A DNA stretch of 64,000 nucleotides, from assembly GCA_028282805.1 (NCBI GenBank), contig JANQHD010000033.1, positions 1 to 64,000 on the forward strand, in the 5' to 3' direction. Below are positions 16,776-25,402 of this stretch, one piece after another; position 1 is the first letter of the stretch, and each line of letters opens with the position of its first letter. Below the pieces are notes generated by a model. It made no database searches, was not told the origin of the DNA, and worked only from the letters and a program-made list of their open reading frames with translations. The position numbers and the translations under genes are program-made. This DNA is from Phycisphaeraceae bacterium (GTDB taxonomy: Bacteria; Planctomycetota; Phycisphaerae; Phycisphaerales; Zrk34).

Positions 16776-17090
16776 TTACGCGGCCATGGTCTCCGCGGCG
16801 GACGCGGCGGCTTCGGCGACGTAGAGCACGCTGGTCCACCCGCCGATCTTGCACATCTCCACGCCGTAGGCCGCGAAGTCCGCTTCCCACACCGTCTCGT
16901 CGATCACGTACTTGAAGCGGTACTCGCCCGGCTGCATCGCCAGGCGCAGGCGCCACCAGCCCTGCTCGTCCTTGCGCAGCTTGTGGCGTTCGGCATCCCA
17001 ATGGTTGAAGTCGCCGGCCAGGGTCACCTGCTGGGCGCTGGGGCGGTAGTAAGCGAACTCGACTGAACCATCGGGACGGATGTGTACCAT
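16776..17090 (-). CDS. CBM48/isoamylase early-set domain protein
   Basis: The 104-residue protein is almost entirely a glycogen-binding early-set domain: VTLAGDFNHWD at residues 22-32, then GWWRLRLAMQPGEYRFKYVID and a Trp in VWEADF, the aromatic residues that grip alpha-glucans in AMPK-beta and isoamylase domains. There is no catalytic domain. The ATG at 17090 follows GAGAGGC on the minus strand. Stand-alone proteins of this type probably target partners to glycogen; the phosphorylase at 2088 is the only glycogen enzyme in the window. Confidence 0.85.
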   Translation of the reverse strand: MVHIRPDGSVEFAYYRPSAQQVTLAGDFNHWDAERHKLRKDEQGWWRLRLAMQPGEYRFKYVIDETVWEADFAAYGVEMCKIGGWTSVLYVAEAAASAAETMAA

Positions 17091-17405
17091 TTCAAATCGC
17101 CTCTCTTTTGGGGGCCCTTGCAGCCCGGGTGGATGGACCCCGTGCTCCCATTTCATCGGCCGACCGAAGGGGCGACTTGGGCGGCGAGGGTGGCGTGGGG
17201 CGATATTTCTGCCGCCGCGCACGGGCAGGCCGACCGCACGCCGCGGCCGGGCGCGGCCCGGGGGATATCGGGCGTTGACCGCGAGACCCCGGGCGGGTAG
17301 AACGCGGAGCCCACACCCGAGATGGGGGTCGTTGGCACGGTGATTGCAAACCCTGCCTTACCCATAAAAACCCTCAGCAACTCGCTGAAAAAGGATGATT
17401 TGGCT
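17091..17405. other. 315-base divergent intergenic region
   Basis: No gene is seen. The region separates the CBM48 gene (minus) from the histone-like gene (plus), is very GC-rich in its middle, and contains the sigma-54 promoter at 17332-17349 near its right end. Confidence 0.6.
17332..17349 (+). promoter_or_regulatory. sigma-54 (RpoN) promoter
   Basis: TTGGCACGGTGATTGCAA matches the -24/-12 consensus YTGGCACG-N4-TTGCW at every fixed position, with the GG and GC pairs separated by 10 bases. Transcription would begin near 17360, about 46 bases before the ATG of the histone-like gene and its AAGGA ribosome-binding site. Confidence 0.8.
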
Positions 17406-17726
17406 ATGGCTGCCAAGAAGAAGACGACCAAGAAGAAGACGGCCAAGAAGTCGGCCGCGAAGAAAACCACCAAGAAGAAGACGGCGAAGAAGGCCACGAC
17501 CAAGAAGAAGACCACCGCCAAGAAGGCGGCTGCCAAGAAGACCACCAAGAAGAAAACCACCAAGAAAAAGACCAAGAAGTCGGCCAAGGCCTTCGTGATC
17601 ACCGACGAGATGATCGCCAAGCGCGCCTACGTCGTCTGGGAGTCCAAGGGCAAGCCCTTCGGCCAGGACGAGGCGAACTGGAACGAGGCGAAGTACCAGC
17701 TCCAGGCCGAGCTGGGCGTGGCCTGA
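17406..17726 (+). CDS. histone-H1-like tail fused to DUF2934
   Basis: The 106-residue protein has a Lys/Ala/Thr-rich tail (residues 2-62) made of irregular KKTTKKK and AAKK units, like histone H1 C-terminal tails and bacterial Hc1-type proteins. A DUF2934 domain follows at about 66-103 (IAKRAYVVWESKGKPFG). The tail should bind DNA or RNA without sequence preference; the function of DUF2934 is unknown. The ATG at 17406 follows AAGGA; an upstream in-frame GTG is less likely because it precedes the promoter's likely transcript start. A near-perfect sigma-54 promoter implies activator-dependent expression. Confidence 0.88.
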   Translation: MAAKKKTTKKKTAKKSAAKKTTKKKTAKKATTKKKTTAKKAAAKKTTKKKTTKKKTKKSAKAFVITDEMIAKRAYVVWESKGKPFGQDEANWNEAKYQLQAELGVA

Positions 17727-17738
17727 GGCCGGCGGCCC

Positions 17739-17772
17739 GGTGAATCCGTGAATCGGTGAATCGGTTTCACCG
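17739..17772. repeat. GTGAATCG-type slipped repeat
   Basis: Several copies of the word GTGAATCGG, closing with TTTCACCG, lie between the convergent histone-like and MazG-like genes. Longer elements made of similar words lie at 18118 and 60011. Confidence 0.65.
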
Positions 17773-17807
17773 CGCCGGCGGGCGCGGTGTGCTGTGGCGT
17801 GGGCGGG

Positions 17808-18098
17808 TTAAGCCTTGACGCCCTGCGGCCCGCCGTTTTCGAAGTACTTGGCGTGCAGGGCCGCTTCGAGGTCGACGCCGTTGATGTTCGCCAGCGTGCA
17901 CAGCCACGCCAGCACGTCGGCAAACTCCTCGTCGAGGTTGGCCTTGTCGTCGCCGTGCAGCGCGGTGGCCAGTTCGCCGACCTCTTCGACGAACCACATG
18001 AACGTGCCCGCCGTGCCGCGGGCGGCGTCGGTCTCGTAATACCGGTCACGGACGAACTCCTGGAAGCCGGCGACGGTCATGGGGGGCTGATCGCTCAT
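17808..18098 (-). CDS. MazG-like nucleotide pyrophosphohydrolase
   Basis: The 96-residue protein is a single all-alpha NTP pyrophosphatase domain. The metal-binding residues are in EEVGELATAL and EEFADVLAWL, the EExxE and ExxD pattern of MazG/iMazG proteins. It probably hydrolyses non-canonical nucleoside triphosphates, but the substrate is unknown. I chose the ATG at 18098; a second ATG at 18080 is possible. The upstream frame is open only because it reads into an intergenic repeat. The gene is divergent from lnt. Confidence 0.85.
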   Translation of the reverse strand: MSDQPPMTVAGFQEFVRDRYYETDAARGTAGTFMWFVEEVGELATALHGDDKANLDEEFADVLAWLCTLANINGVDLEAALHAKYFENGGPQGVKA

Positions 18099-18117
18099 GA
18101 CGCGGATGATAACCGAG

Positions 18118-18266
18118 CGATCGGTGAATTGGTGAATCGGTCGACTGGTCAACCAGATTGTATTCGGCTGACCCGGCCCGCTGAAGCGGGCCTCGCCGAT
18201 TGCCCGATTGACTGATTGACTGATCAACCGATTCACTGATCAACCAATTCACCGATTCACCGATTC
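18118..18266. repeat. long imperfect hairpin (GATTGACTGATT type)
   Basis: Slipped words such as GGTGAATTGG on the left and CCAATTCACCG on the right form the arms, with a GC stem GGCCCGCT/AGCGGGCC at 18175-18192. A core CAGATTGTATTCGGCTGAC matches, in reverse orientation, the core of the element at 60011. The element fills the space between the MazG-like gene and lnt. Confidence 0.75.
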
Positions 18267-18312
18267 ACATGCGTCATAGCTCCCGCTGCGGACATCAGTT
18301 ACCATTCCCCGC

Positions 18313-20046
18313 ATGACCCCCACGTCCCACGCGATGCGCGTGACCATCCGTTCGCCGTTGGCGATCGGCGTTCTGCTGGGCGTCTGGGCGCTGTTCAGCT
18401 GGCTGATGTTCCCCCGGCCGAACGTCTGGCCGCTGGCTTACGTGGCGCTGGCGCCGCTGGCGCTGGTGGCGGTGCGGGGGCACTCGGCGAAGCTGGTGGC
18501 GATCTCGACGTACGTCGCGGGCGTGGTGTGGTGGATCGTCGCCGTGTCGTGGCTGTACGACGTGGCGACGTACGGCTACCTCGTGCTGGCGGTCTACCTC
18601 GGGCTGTACCCGATGGGCTTTGCGCTGGTGCTGCGGGCGATCCAGCGGCGCATGCACGTGCCGATGTTCGCCGCGGTGCCGCTGGTTTGGGTCACCTTCG
18701 AATACGCCCGCGGCCTGATGTTCAGCGGGTTCCCCTGGTTCCTGCTCGGCCACAGCCAGCCGACGGTCGTGATCCAGATCGCCGACTTCGCCGGGGCGTA
18801 CGGCGTGTCGTTCGTCGTCGCCGCGTGCGGCGGGCTGGTGGTCGACCTGCTGACCCAGCCGCTGTTCGTCGCCGGCCGGCTGGGCAAGACCGTGCGTTAC
18901 GGCCTGGCGTGCACCGGGGGGCTTTTGGTGTTCACGGTCGTGTACGGCTCGTGGCGCCTCTCGCAAGCGCCGGGCGCCGATGCGCCGTCAGTCGTCGTGG
19001 CGGTGGTGCAGTCCGACCTGCCGCAGGAGCGCAAGATCGCGCGGCTGTCAACCGAAGACATCGCCGCACGCGACGCGGCCGACCGCGCCGACTTCGACGC
19101 GATGGTGGCGATGACCCGTCAGGCCGCCGCCGACCAGCCGCACCTGATCGTCTGGCCCGAGACGATCGCCCCGCGCGCCCTCAACGACGCGATGGTCGAT
19201 TCCGCCGCCGCGATCCGCCGGGAGCTCGAAAGCGGCCTGGTGCCGCCGGAAGACCGCGATGTGTTCGTGAGTTGGGCCCTGACGCTCGACTACCGCACGG
19301 AGATCGAGCGGCTGGCGCGCGAGCTGGACACGTCGCTGATCATCGGCGCCCACACCTACGGCGACGTGCGCCGGCTCATGGATACCAAGTACAACTCCGC
19401 GTACCTGTTCGACGCCACCGGCCGGCTGGTCGACCGCTACGACAAGGTCCACCGCGTGCCGTTCGGCGAGTACGTGTTGTTCGAGGATTCGATGCCCTGG
19501 CTGGCAGACCTGCTGCGCAAGCTGGCGCCGCTGCCGGAGTACTCGCTGCGGCCGGGCGAGCGGCGCAACCTGTTGTCGGTCGACGCCCCCCAGCCGTTGG
19601 GCACGATCCGCACGGGGGCGCCGATCTGTTTCGAGGACGTGGTCAGCTACGTGTGCCGGCAGCTGATGTACCGCGACGGCGACAAGGTCGGCGACCTGTT
19701 GGTGAACCTGACCAACGACGGCTGGTACCCCGAGCGTGCCGAGGCCCCGCAGCACGAACAGATCGCGCGGTTTCGGTGTATAGAGAACCGCGTGCCGATG
19801 GCCCGGGCGGTCAACCGCGGGGTCAGCGGCTTCATCGACTCGTCCGGCCGGGTCGTCGGGCGGGTCGAGGTCGACGGCAAACGCCAGAACGTCGCCGGCG
19901 TGGCGGTGGCGCGATTGCCGTTGGATAGCCGATCTACCTTGTTTGGGCGGGTTGGCGACGCCGCGGCCTTGCTCTGTTCGGTGATCACGGGGATCGTATT
20001 GCTGCTGGCGCTGGCCGTGCCCGGCGCAAGAAAGGGAACGCGATGA
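18313..20046 (+). CDS. lnt: apolipoprotein N-acyltransferase
   Basis: Lnt adds the third acyl chain to the N-terminal cysteine of lipoproteins in the inner membrane, a step of diderm bacteria. About six hydrophobic segments occupy residues 10-215. A nitrilase-type domain follows, with the triad Glu283 (WPETIAP), Lys378 (DKVHRVPFGEY) and Cys439 (GAPICFEDV), then a last membrane helix near the C-terminus. At 577 residues it is a little longer than the E. coli enzyme. The stop overlaps the next ATG (ATGA), so the HEAT-repeat protein is probably translated with it. Confidence 0.95.
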   Translation: MTPTSHAMRVTIRSPLAIGVLLGVWALFSWLMFPRPNVWPLAYVALAPLALVAVRGHSAKLVAISTYVAGVVWWIVAVSWLYDVATYGYLVLAVYLGLYPMGFALVLRAIQRRMHVPMFAAVPLVWVTFEYARGLMFSGFPWFLLGHSQPTVVIQIADFAGAYGVSFVVAACGGLVVDLLTQPLFVAGRLGKTVRYGLACTGGLLVFTVVYGSWRLSQAPGADAPSVVVAVVQSDLPQERKIARLSTEDIAARDAADRADFDAMVAMTRQAAADQPHLIVWPETIAPRALNDAMVDSAAAIRRELESGLVPPEDRDVFVSWALTLDYRTEIERLARELDTSLIIGAHTYGDVRRLMDTKYNSAYLFDATGRLVDRYDKVHRVPFGEYVLFEDSMPWLADLLRKLAPLPEYSLRPGERRNLLSVDAPQPLGTIRTGAPICFEDVVSYVCRQLMYRDGDKVGDLLVNLTNDGWYPERAEAPQHEQIARFRCIENRVPMARAVNRGVSGFIDSSGRVVGRVEVDGKRQNVAGVAVARLPLDSRSTLFGRVGDAAALLCSVITGIVLLLALAVPGARKGTR

Positions 20047-21065
20047 TTCGAGTCACACGCAGCCGTTTGCTGACCGCGACGCTGTGCCTGGCGCTGGCGT
20101 CGGTGGCGGGGGCCCAGAGCGTCGAGATCCGCATGCCCGGCGACGAGCCGGCGGGCCCCGATGCGCGCGAGCGCGCGATCCAGGTGCTGATCGAGGCGTC
20201 GGTCGGCGACAACGCGGCGCTGCGCGCCAACGCCATCGAGGCGATGCAGGTCGCCCCCCAGCGCTGCCTGCCGTTGACGCAGAAGGGCCTGGGCGACCCG
20301 AACCCCGGCGTGCGGTTCGCGGCCGTGGTCACCGCGGCCATGCTCGACTTCGATTCGCTCGTGCCGCTCATCCGCCCCCTGGCCGAAGACGAGAACCCCT
20401 CGGTCCGCGCCGCGGCGATCTACGCCCTGCACGACCTCGGCCAGACCGTCGACCTCACGCCGCTGGCCGACCTGCTCGTCAGCGAAGACCCCGGCACCCG
20501 CGCCAACGTCGCGATGCTGCTCGGGCTCATCGGCGACCGCAGCGCCGTGTCCATGCTCAAGCAGGCCAGCGCCGCGCCCATGCCCCGCGTCGGCGGCGGG
20601 CGCATCGCCGTCGTCCGCTGCCAGGTCGCCGAGGCCATCTGCAAGCTCGGCGACAACTCCGAGCTCGACACCATCCGCGCCGGCGCGTTCAACAAGAACT
20701 TCGGCGAGGTCCGCGTGATCTCCATCAAGGCCATCGGCGAGGTCCGCGACGAGAAGATGATCCCCGCGCTCGAGCGCTTCCTCGACGACACCTACGGCCC
20801 CGAGGCCCCGGAGGTCAAGCTCGCCGCCGCCGAGTCGCTGGCGAAGATGAACAAGGCCGCCGGCACCACCCTCACCCTCCAGCTGACCTACGACATCCAG
20901 GACCCCATCCGCGCCCAGGCCGCGTGGGTGCTCGGCTGGTACAACGACCAGGCGACCTACAACCGGGCGGTGCAACTGCTGGACGACCAGAACCCCCTGG
21001 TGCGTGTGACCGCGGCGTCTTCGGTGCTCCGCCGGGGCGCTTCGACCCGCCTTTCCAACCGATAA
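20043..21065 (+). CDS. exported HEAT-repeat protein
   Basis: The 340-residue protein has a signal peptide (cleavage near residue 24, VAGA/QS) followed by helical HEAT-like repeats: NAALRANAIEAM, NPGVRFAAVVTAAM, NPSVRAAAIYALHDLG and DPIRAQAAWVLG mark successive units. Such solenoids bind other proteins in the periplasm or at the envelope; no partner is evident. The start codon overlaps the lnt stop, so the two genes are coupled. Confidence 0.8.
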   Translation: MIRVTRSRLLTATLCLALASVAGAQSVEIRMPGDEPAGPDARERAIQVLIEASVGDNAALRANAIEAMQVAPQRCLPLTQKGLGDPNPGVRFAAVVTAAMLDFDSLVPLIRPLAEDENPSVRAAAIYALHDLGQTVDLTPLADLLVSEDPGTRANVAMLLGLIGDRSAVSMLKQASAAPMPRVGGGRIAVVRCQVAEAICKLGDNSELDTIRAGAFNKNFGEVRVISIKAIGEVRDEKMIPALERFLDDTYGPEAPEVKLAAAESLAKMNKAAGTTLTLQLTYDIQDPIRAQAAWVLGWYNDQATYNRAVQLLDDQNPLVRVTAASSVLRRGASTRLSNR

Positions 21066-21227
21066 ATGCCCACCCGCCCGCTCGCGGCGGTTGACAGCCA
21101 CCCCACAAGCCGTTTGAATACCTGCAATTGAGGCCCGGGTAACCGACCTGCCTGAACCACGGTTGCCCCGCAGTGGAGGCCGAGCAATCAACCCCGCTAT
21201 GCCGTGTCCGGCAGCCTGGAGGCTCAC

Positions 21228-22070
21228 GTGGGTATCCTGACCAAGATCTTTGTTGTGTTGGTAGCTGTGTTGTCCGTGGCGCTCGCCGCGTTTACCGCGA
21301 CGTACGTCAAGAACAACGCCACCGTCAAGCAAGACCACGACACCCTCAAGGCGCAGCTCGTGCGGGCCGACAGCGCCGCCGCGATCGCCACCCAGGCCAA
21401 GGCCCGCCTGGAAGCCTCGTTCAGCAAGACCCGCGGCGAACTCGACGCCGAGATCGGCGAACTCCGCGACGAGAGCAGCGACCTCAGCGGCCAGCTCAAG
21501 GTCCAGGTCGACAAGAACGCCGCGCTCCAGAGCGACGTGGACATGAAGGGCTCCCAGCTCCAGCAGGCGATCGCCGGCTCCGAGCAGCAGGCCGCCATCA
21601 TCGCCACGCTGCGTGACGAGCTGAAGGAAGCGCGCAGCAAGCAACTGAAGTTCGAGCGTTCGGCGACCGAGCTGACCGACGCGCTGCAGCGCAAGAGCAC
21701 CGAGCTCGACACCGCCGTCGAGAACATCCGCCTGCTCAAAGAGAACATCGCCGACCTCCAGACCCAGCTCGAAGAGTCCCGCACCCAGACCACGGCCGTC
21801 GCCGCCGGGCCCGACCTGCCCATCGGCGACGTCCCGCAGGTCCGCGGCCTGATCACCGCGGTGAAGATGGTCGGCGAGGACCTGTTCGTCTCGGTGAACG
21901 TCGGCTCCAACGACAGCGTCGCGCCGGGCATGGAGTTCATGATCCACCGTGACGACGCCTACCTCGGCTCGCTGGAGATCAGCAAGGTCGACCTGAACTC
22001 CAGCGCCGGCCGGGTCACGCTCAAGACCGGCGAGATCGTCGCGGGCCTCGAGATCACCGCTTCGTTCTAA
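21228..22070 (+). CDS. membrane-anchored coiled-coil protein
   Basis: The 280-residue protein has one N-terminal membrane helix (about residues 4-24), a coiled coil of about 160 residues rich in Lys, Glu and Gln heptads, and a C-terminal beta domain of about 85 residues (from DVPQVRGLITAV). I chose the GTG at 21228 because GGAGG stands about seven bases before it; another GTG at 21204 has no such site. The layout resembles MreC in outline, and it lies just upstream of mreB, so a role in cell-wall organisation is plausible but unproven. Confidence 0.75.
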   Translation: MGILTKIFVVLVAVLSVALAAFTATYVKNNATVKQDHDTLKAQLVRADSAAAIATQAKARLEASFSKTRGELDAEIGELRDESSDLSGQLKVQVDKNAALQSDVDMKGSQLQQAIAGSEQQAAIIATLRDELKEARSKQLKFERSATELTDALQRKSTELDTAVENIRLLKENIADLQTQLEESRTQTTAVAAGPDLPIGDVPQVRGLITAVKMVGEDLFVSVNVGSNDSVAPGMEFMIHRDDAYLGSLEISKVDLNSSAGRVTLKTGEIVAGLEITASF

Positions 22071-22107
22071 AGCACCAGCCGTTCACCCTCGCAGGGAGTC
22101 GCACGCG

Positions 22108-22290
22108 ATGAGCCAGTTCGATTCGGGCAGCACCGCCCTCCGCCGCAAGTCCTCGGGCCCCACGGTCTACACCGCGCTGTTGCTGGTCGCCGCGATCGCG
22201 CTGGGCGCCGCCTGCGGCTACGTCTGGGTGGCCAACAAGCAGTTGACCGGCAACGCCAACCCGGTGCACGTGCTCGAGTCCGGCGGCTGA
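22108..22290 (+). CDS. small single-helix membrane protein
   Basis: The 60-residue protein has a short polar N-terminus and one membrane helix at about residues 20-42 (TALLLVAAIALGAACGYV). The gene lies 37 bases after the coiled-coil gene and ahead of a stem with a T-run, so both may form one transcript. GGGAG precedes the ATG at a suitable distance. The family is not known. Confidence 0.65.
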   Translation: MSQFDSGSTALRRKSSGPTVYTALLLVAAIALGAACGYVWVANKQLTGNANPVHVLESGG

Positions 22291-22316
22291 CCCGCACGAC
22301 GCGGGCCCCGTTTTTT
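22291..22316 (+). terminator. probable terminator before mreB
   Basis: A short CCCGC/GCGGG stem is followed a few bases later by six Ts, directly after the small membrane-protein gene. The stem is weak, so it may be leaky. Confidence 0.5.
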
Positions 22317-22328
22317 GCCCGCGGCGCT

Positions 22329-22357
22329 TTGTTCGCACCCGTTTTTTTTGATATTCT
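22329..22357 (+). promoter_or_regulatory. candidate mreB promoter
   Basis: TTGTTC and TATTCT are 17 bases apart, separated by a run of eight Ts. The position, about 94 bases before the mreB start, fits an own promoter for mreBCD. Confidence 0.5.
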
Positions 22358-22450
22358 CAGCCCGTCCCATCCGATCAGGGGACTATCGGACCGATTGTTA
22401 CGTCGGCTTGCCGATACCAATGACCACAAGGCCGAAAGGGCGGCGTCAGC

Positions 22451-23506
22451 TTGTTCTTCGACAGTCTGCTAGGTTGGTTCAGCGTCGACATGGGCATCGA
22501 CCTGGGCACGTGCAACACCCTCGTCTGCGTGCGGGGTGAGGGTATCGTGCTCAACGAACCGTCCGTGGTCGCCGTCAAGAAGGGCACCAACAAGGTCCTT
22601 CAGAACGGCAACGCCGTCGGCTGGGTCGCCAAGGAGATGCTCGGCAAGACGCCCGGGTCCATCACCGCCATCCGCCCGCTCAAGGACGGCGTCATCTCCG
22701 ACTTCGAGATCACCGAGTCCATGCTCGGCTACTTCATCCGCAAGGTCCAGGGCCGCAACCGCTTCTTCGGCCCCCGCGTGGTCATCGCGATCCCCTCGGG
22801 CATCACCGCCGTCGAGAAGCGGGCCGTGCTCGACTCGGCCGAACGCGCCGGGGCCCGGCGGGTCTACCTCGTCGAGGAGCCCATGGCCGCCGGCATCGGC
22901 GCGGGCCTGCCCATCGTCGAGGCCACCGCCTCGATGATCGTCGACATCGGCGGCGGCACCACCGAGGTCGCCATCATGTCGCTGGCCGACATCGCCGAGT
23001 GCACCTCGGTCCGCGTCGCCGGCGACGACATGGACGAGTCGATCATCAACCACATGAAGAAGACCTACAACCTGATGATCGGCGAGCAGACCGCCGAGCG
23101 CATCAAGATCGACATCGGCTCGGCCGCGCCGACCGCCAACGAGGAGTCGACCCTCGAGGTGCGCGGCCGCGACATGATCTCCGGCCTGCCCCGCAAGACC
23201 GTCGTGACCTCCGAGGAGATCCGCGAGGCCCTGCAGGAACCGCTCAGCGCCATCATCAACACCGTCACCCGCACGCTCGAACGCGCCGAGCCCGAGCTCG
23301 CCGCGGACCTGGTCGACAACGGCCTGGTCCTCGCCGGCGGCGGGGCGCTGCTCCGCGGCATCGACGTGGTGCTCTCCAACGCGACCGGCCTGGACGTCCG
23401 CATCGCCGACGACCCGCTGACCTGCGTCGCACGCGGCACTTCCATCTACCTCGAAAACATCGAGGACTGGAAGAGCACCATGGAAAGCGACATGGACGAC
23501 TTTTAA
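22451..23506 (+). CDS. mreB: rod-shape determining protein MreB
   Basis: MreB is an actin-like ATPase that forms filaments under the inner membrane and guides lateral wall synthesis. Phosphate 1 (MGIDLGTCNTLV), phosphate 2 (MIVDIGGGTTEVA) and the adenosine motif (LAGGGALLRGID) are intact. The usual GTANT of MreB is GTCNT here. The start is TTG (MFFDSLLGWFS), the only start in the frame that keeps the amphipathic N-terminus. It is followed by mreC and mreD, separated from mreC by an intergenic hairpin repeat. Confidence 0.96.
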   Translation: MFFDSLLGWFSVDMGIDLGTCNTLVCVRGEGIVLNEPSVVAVKKGTNKVLQNGNAVGWVAKEMLGKTPGSITAIRPLKDGVISDFEITESMLGYFIRKVQGRNRFFGPRVVIAIPSGITAVEKRAVLDSAERAGARRVYLVEEPMAAGIGAGLPIVEATASMIVDIGGGTTEVAIMSLADIAECTSVRVAGDDMDESIINHMKKTYNLMIGEQTAERIKIDIGSAAPTANEESTLEVRGRDMISGLPRKTVVTSEEIREALQEPLSAIINTVTRTLERAEPELAADLVDNGLVLAGGGALLRGIDVVLSNATGLDVRIADDPLTCVARGTSIYLENIEDWKSTMESDMDDF

Positions 23507-23508
23507 GT

Positions 23509-23593
23509 CATTGCCGATTTTCGATTGGCGATTGCCGATTTGGCCCTGAACGTGACGCGCAATCGGCAATCGAAAATCGGAAATCGAAAATCA
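23509..23593. repeat. AATCGGCA-type hairpin in the mreB-mreC gap
   Basis: A left arm of ATTGCCGATTTT-type words (23509-23541) faces a right arm of AATCGGCAATCG-type words (23561-23593) around a short spacer. It begins two bases after the mreB stop and ends eight bases before the mreC ATG, so it would be transcribed in the mre operon. Confidence 0.8.
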
Positions 23594-23601
23594 GAACCCC
23601 C

Positions 23602-24477
23602 ATGCGTCTTCCCGCACTCCGCCCACTGCTGACCTACGGCCTGATCCTGGCGGTATTCGTCTGCGCGTTTGTGCCGACCGACGGCGGGCTCGGCGACCTC
23701 TACCAGGGCCTCAGCAAGCGGCTGCGCGGCGTGGCCGTCTTCGCGGTGCAACCCATCGCCCACGTCTTCTCGCTCGTCGGCACGCTGCGCGACGAGCAGA
23801 AACGGCCCGTGTACCAGCAGGACCTGGTCGCCGCCAACGAGCTGCTGCAACTGCGGCAGGGCGAGATCGCCCGCCTCCGCGCCGAGAACCAGCGCCTGCT
23901 CAAGGAGAACGCGGCGCTGCAGAAGCTGACCGAGATCTTCGACCCGAAGCTCAACGACTACGTCCGGCCCACCGTGACCGGGCGCTCGGCCGACCCCGCC
24001 GGCGCGGTGCTGACCATCAACGCCGGCCGCGACGCGCAGCTGGTCGAGGGGCTGATCGTCGTTTCGGGCCCGAACCTGCTCGGCCGGGTGGTCGAGGTCG
24101 GCGGGCGCAGCGCCTCGGTCGAGCTGATCACCGCGCCGGGCACGCGCATCAACGCCCACATCAAGCCCGCGGTCTGGCCCGCCGACGCCTTGCCCGAAGC
24201 GCGCCAGCGCCTCTGCCAGTTCGACGCCAAGCCCGACGGCACGCTCGAGGCGATCGTCGAAGAAGACTTCGTCGCCGAGGTCGGCGACCTGGCCCGGCTG
24301 GAAGACAGCGACTGGCCCTACGCGGCGCGCGGCATGGTGCTCGGCGAGGTGGTCGCCGTGGAAGACACCGAAGAGCTGGCCCTGCGCAAGCGGGTCGTCG
24401 TCCGCCCGATCCCCAGCGTCCGGTTCCTCGGACGGGTGACCGTCGTCGTGCCCCGCGAGGGGGGGGGGACGCCATGA
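23602..24477 (+). CDS. mreC: rod-shape determining protein MreC
   Basis: MreC spans the inner membrane once and organises the elongasome in the periplasm. It has an N-terminal hydrophobic segment (residues 9-25), a coiled coil at about 70-112 (ELLQLRQGEIARLRAENQRL) and then the beta-rich MreC domain with VLTINAGRDAQLVEGLIVVS. The ATG at 23602 follows the repeat directly, and no strong ribosome-binding site is seen. The stop overlaps the mreD start (ATGA). Confidence 0.92.
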   Translation: MRLPALRPLLTYGLILAVFVCAFVPTDGGLGDLYQGLSKRLRGVAVFAVQPIAHVFSLVGTLRDEQKRPVYQQDLVAANELLQLRQGEIARLRAENQRLLKENAALQKLTEIFDPKLNDYVRPTVTGRSADPAGAVLTINAGRDAQLVEGLIVVSGPNLLGRVVEVGGRSASVELITAPGTRINAHIKPAVWPADALPEARQRLCQFDAKPDGTLEAIVEEDFVAEVGDLARLEDSDWPYAARGMVLGEVVAVEDTEELALRKRVVVRPIPSVRFLGRVTVVVPREGGGTP

Positions 24478-25022
24478 ACTGGCTCGTCTTCACGCTGTTC
24501 GGTTACCTGTTTCTGGCCATGCACCAGGGCCTGGCCGGGGCGTTGCAGGTCGAAACCAACTGGGGCCTGGTCGTACCGCAGTTCGTGCTGGTCTACGCGG
24601 TGTACCTCGGCTTCTTCGCGCCCCGCGGCGCGGTGATGTGGTCGTGGGGCTTGCTCGGTTTTGCGCTCGACCTGTTGACCGTTTACACCGGCGGCGCGGT
24701 GCTCATCGGGCCCTGCACGCTGGGCATGCTGGCCGGCGCGGTGGTGGTGATCCAGCTGCGCGCGATGGTGCTGCGCACGCACCCGATCAGCCACGGGTTC
24801 TGCGTGGCGCTGTGCGGGCTGGGCTACGTGCTGGTGTCGGTGGGCGTGTTGGCCGTGCGCCGGTTTTACGACGCGGTGCCCGACGCCAGCCCGCTGGGCA
24901 TGTTCGGCGCGCAGCTGTTGGCGGTGCTGTACACCGCGGCGCTGTCGGTGCCGATCGCGTGGGTGATGGTCAAGCTGCTGCCGGTGTTCGGCTTTCAGGG
25001 CGTGAAGCTCGGCCGGCGCTGA
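24474..25022 (+). CDS. mreD: rod-shape determining protein MreD
   Basis: This is a small integral membrane protein with about five or six hydrophobic helices in 182 residues. Sequence conservation in MreD is low, so the call rests on topology plus its place directly after mreC with a 4-base overlap. The gene ends exactly where the convergent zinc-ribbon gene ends, with no spacer. Confidence 0.85.
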   Translation: MNWLVFTLFGYLFLAMHQGLAGALQVETNWGLVVPQFVLVYAVYLGFFAPRGAVMWSWGLLGFALDLLTVYTGGAVLIGPCTLGMLAGAVVVIQLRAMVLRTHPISHGFCVALCGLGYVLVSVGVLAVRRFYDAVPDASPLGMFGAQLLAVLYTAALSVPIAWVMVKLLPVFGFQGVKLGRR

Positions 25023-25361
25023 TCAGGGGTTGAGCGTGCGGTAAGCCATGAACGCCACCGCCCCCAGCGCCAGCAGCACGAACGCGATGGCGACCCACAA
25101 CGCGCGGCGCGAGGCTTGTTTGTGCCGGCGTCGGCGGGCGAGGCGCTGCTCGGTGGTGGACTGGGTGTGTTGCGGGGTGTCGGTGGTGATGTCGAGCGGG
25201 CTGTCGGGCCGGTCGTTGGGCGCCGCGAGCTGCGCCCCGGTGCGGCGCTTGCGCGGCACGCGGATCAGCGCGCCGCAGGCGTGGCACCGGCACACGCTGC
25301 CGCGGAACGCCGAGTCCATTTCCAACTCGGTGCCGCATTTGGGACAATCCAGGTGAATCAT
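25023..25361 (-). CDS. zinc-ribbon membrane protein
   Basis: The 112-residue protein has an N-terminal zinc ribbon (CPKCG at residues 6-10 and CHACG about 17 residues later), a polar linker, and a C-terminal membrane helix (WVAIAFVLLALGAVAFMAY). The ATG at 25361 places the ribbon right at the N-terminus, as in similar planctomycete proteins. The role is unknown. The stop touches the mreD stop on the other strand. Confidence 0.75.
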   Translation of the reverse strand: MIHLDCPKCGTELEMDSAFRGSVCRCHACGALIRVPRKRRTGAQLAAPNDRPDSPLDITTDTPQHTQSTTEQRLARRRRHKQASRRALWVAIAFVLLALGAVAFMAYRTLNP

Positions 25362-25402
25362 GCAGGGGATTGTAGCAAGGCCGACCAACTGGTATTGATC
25401 TG

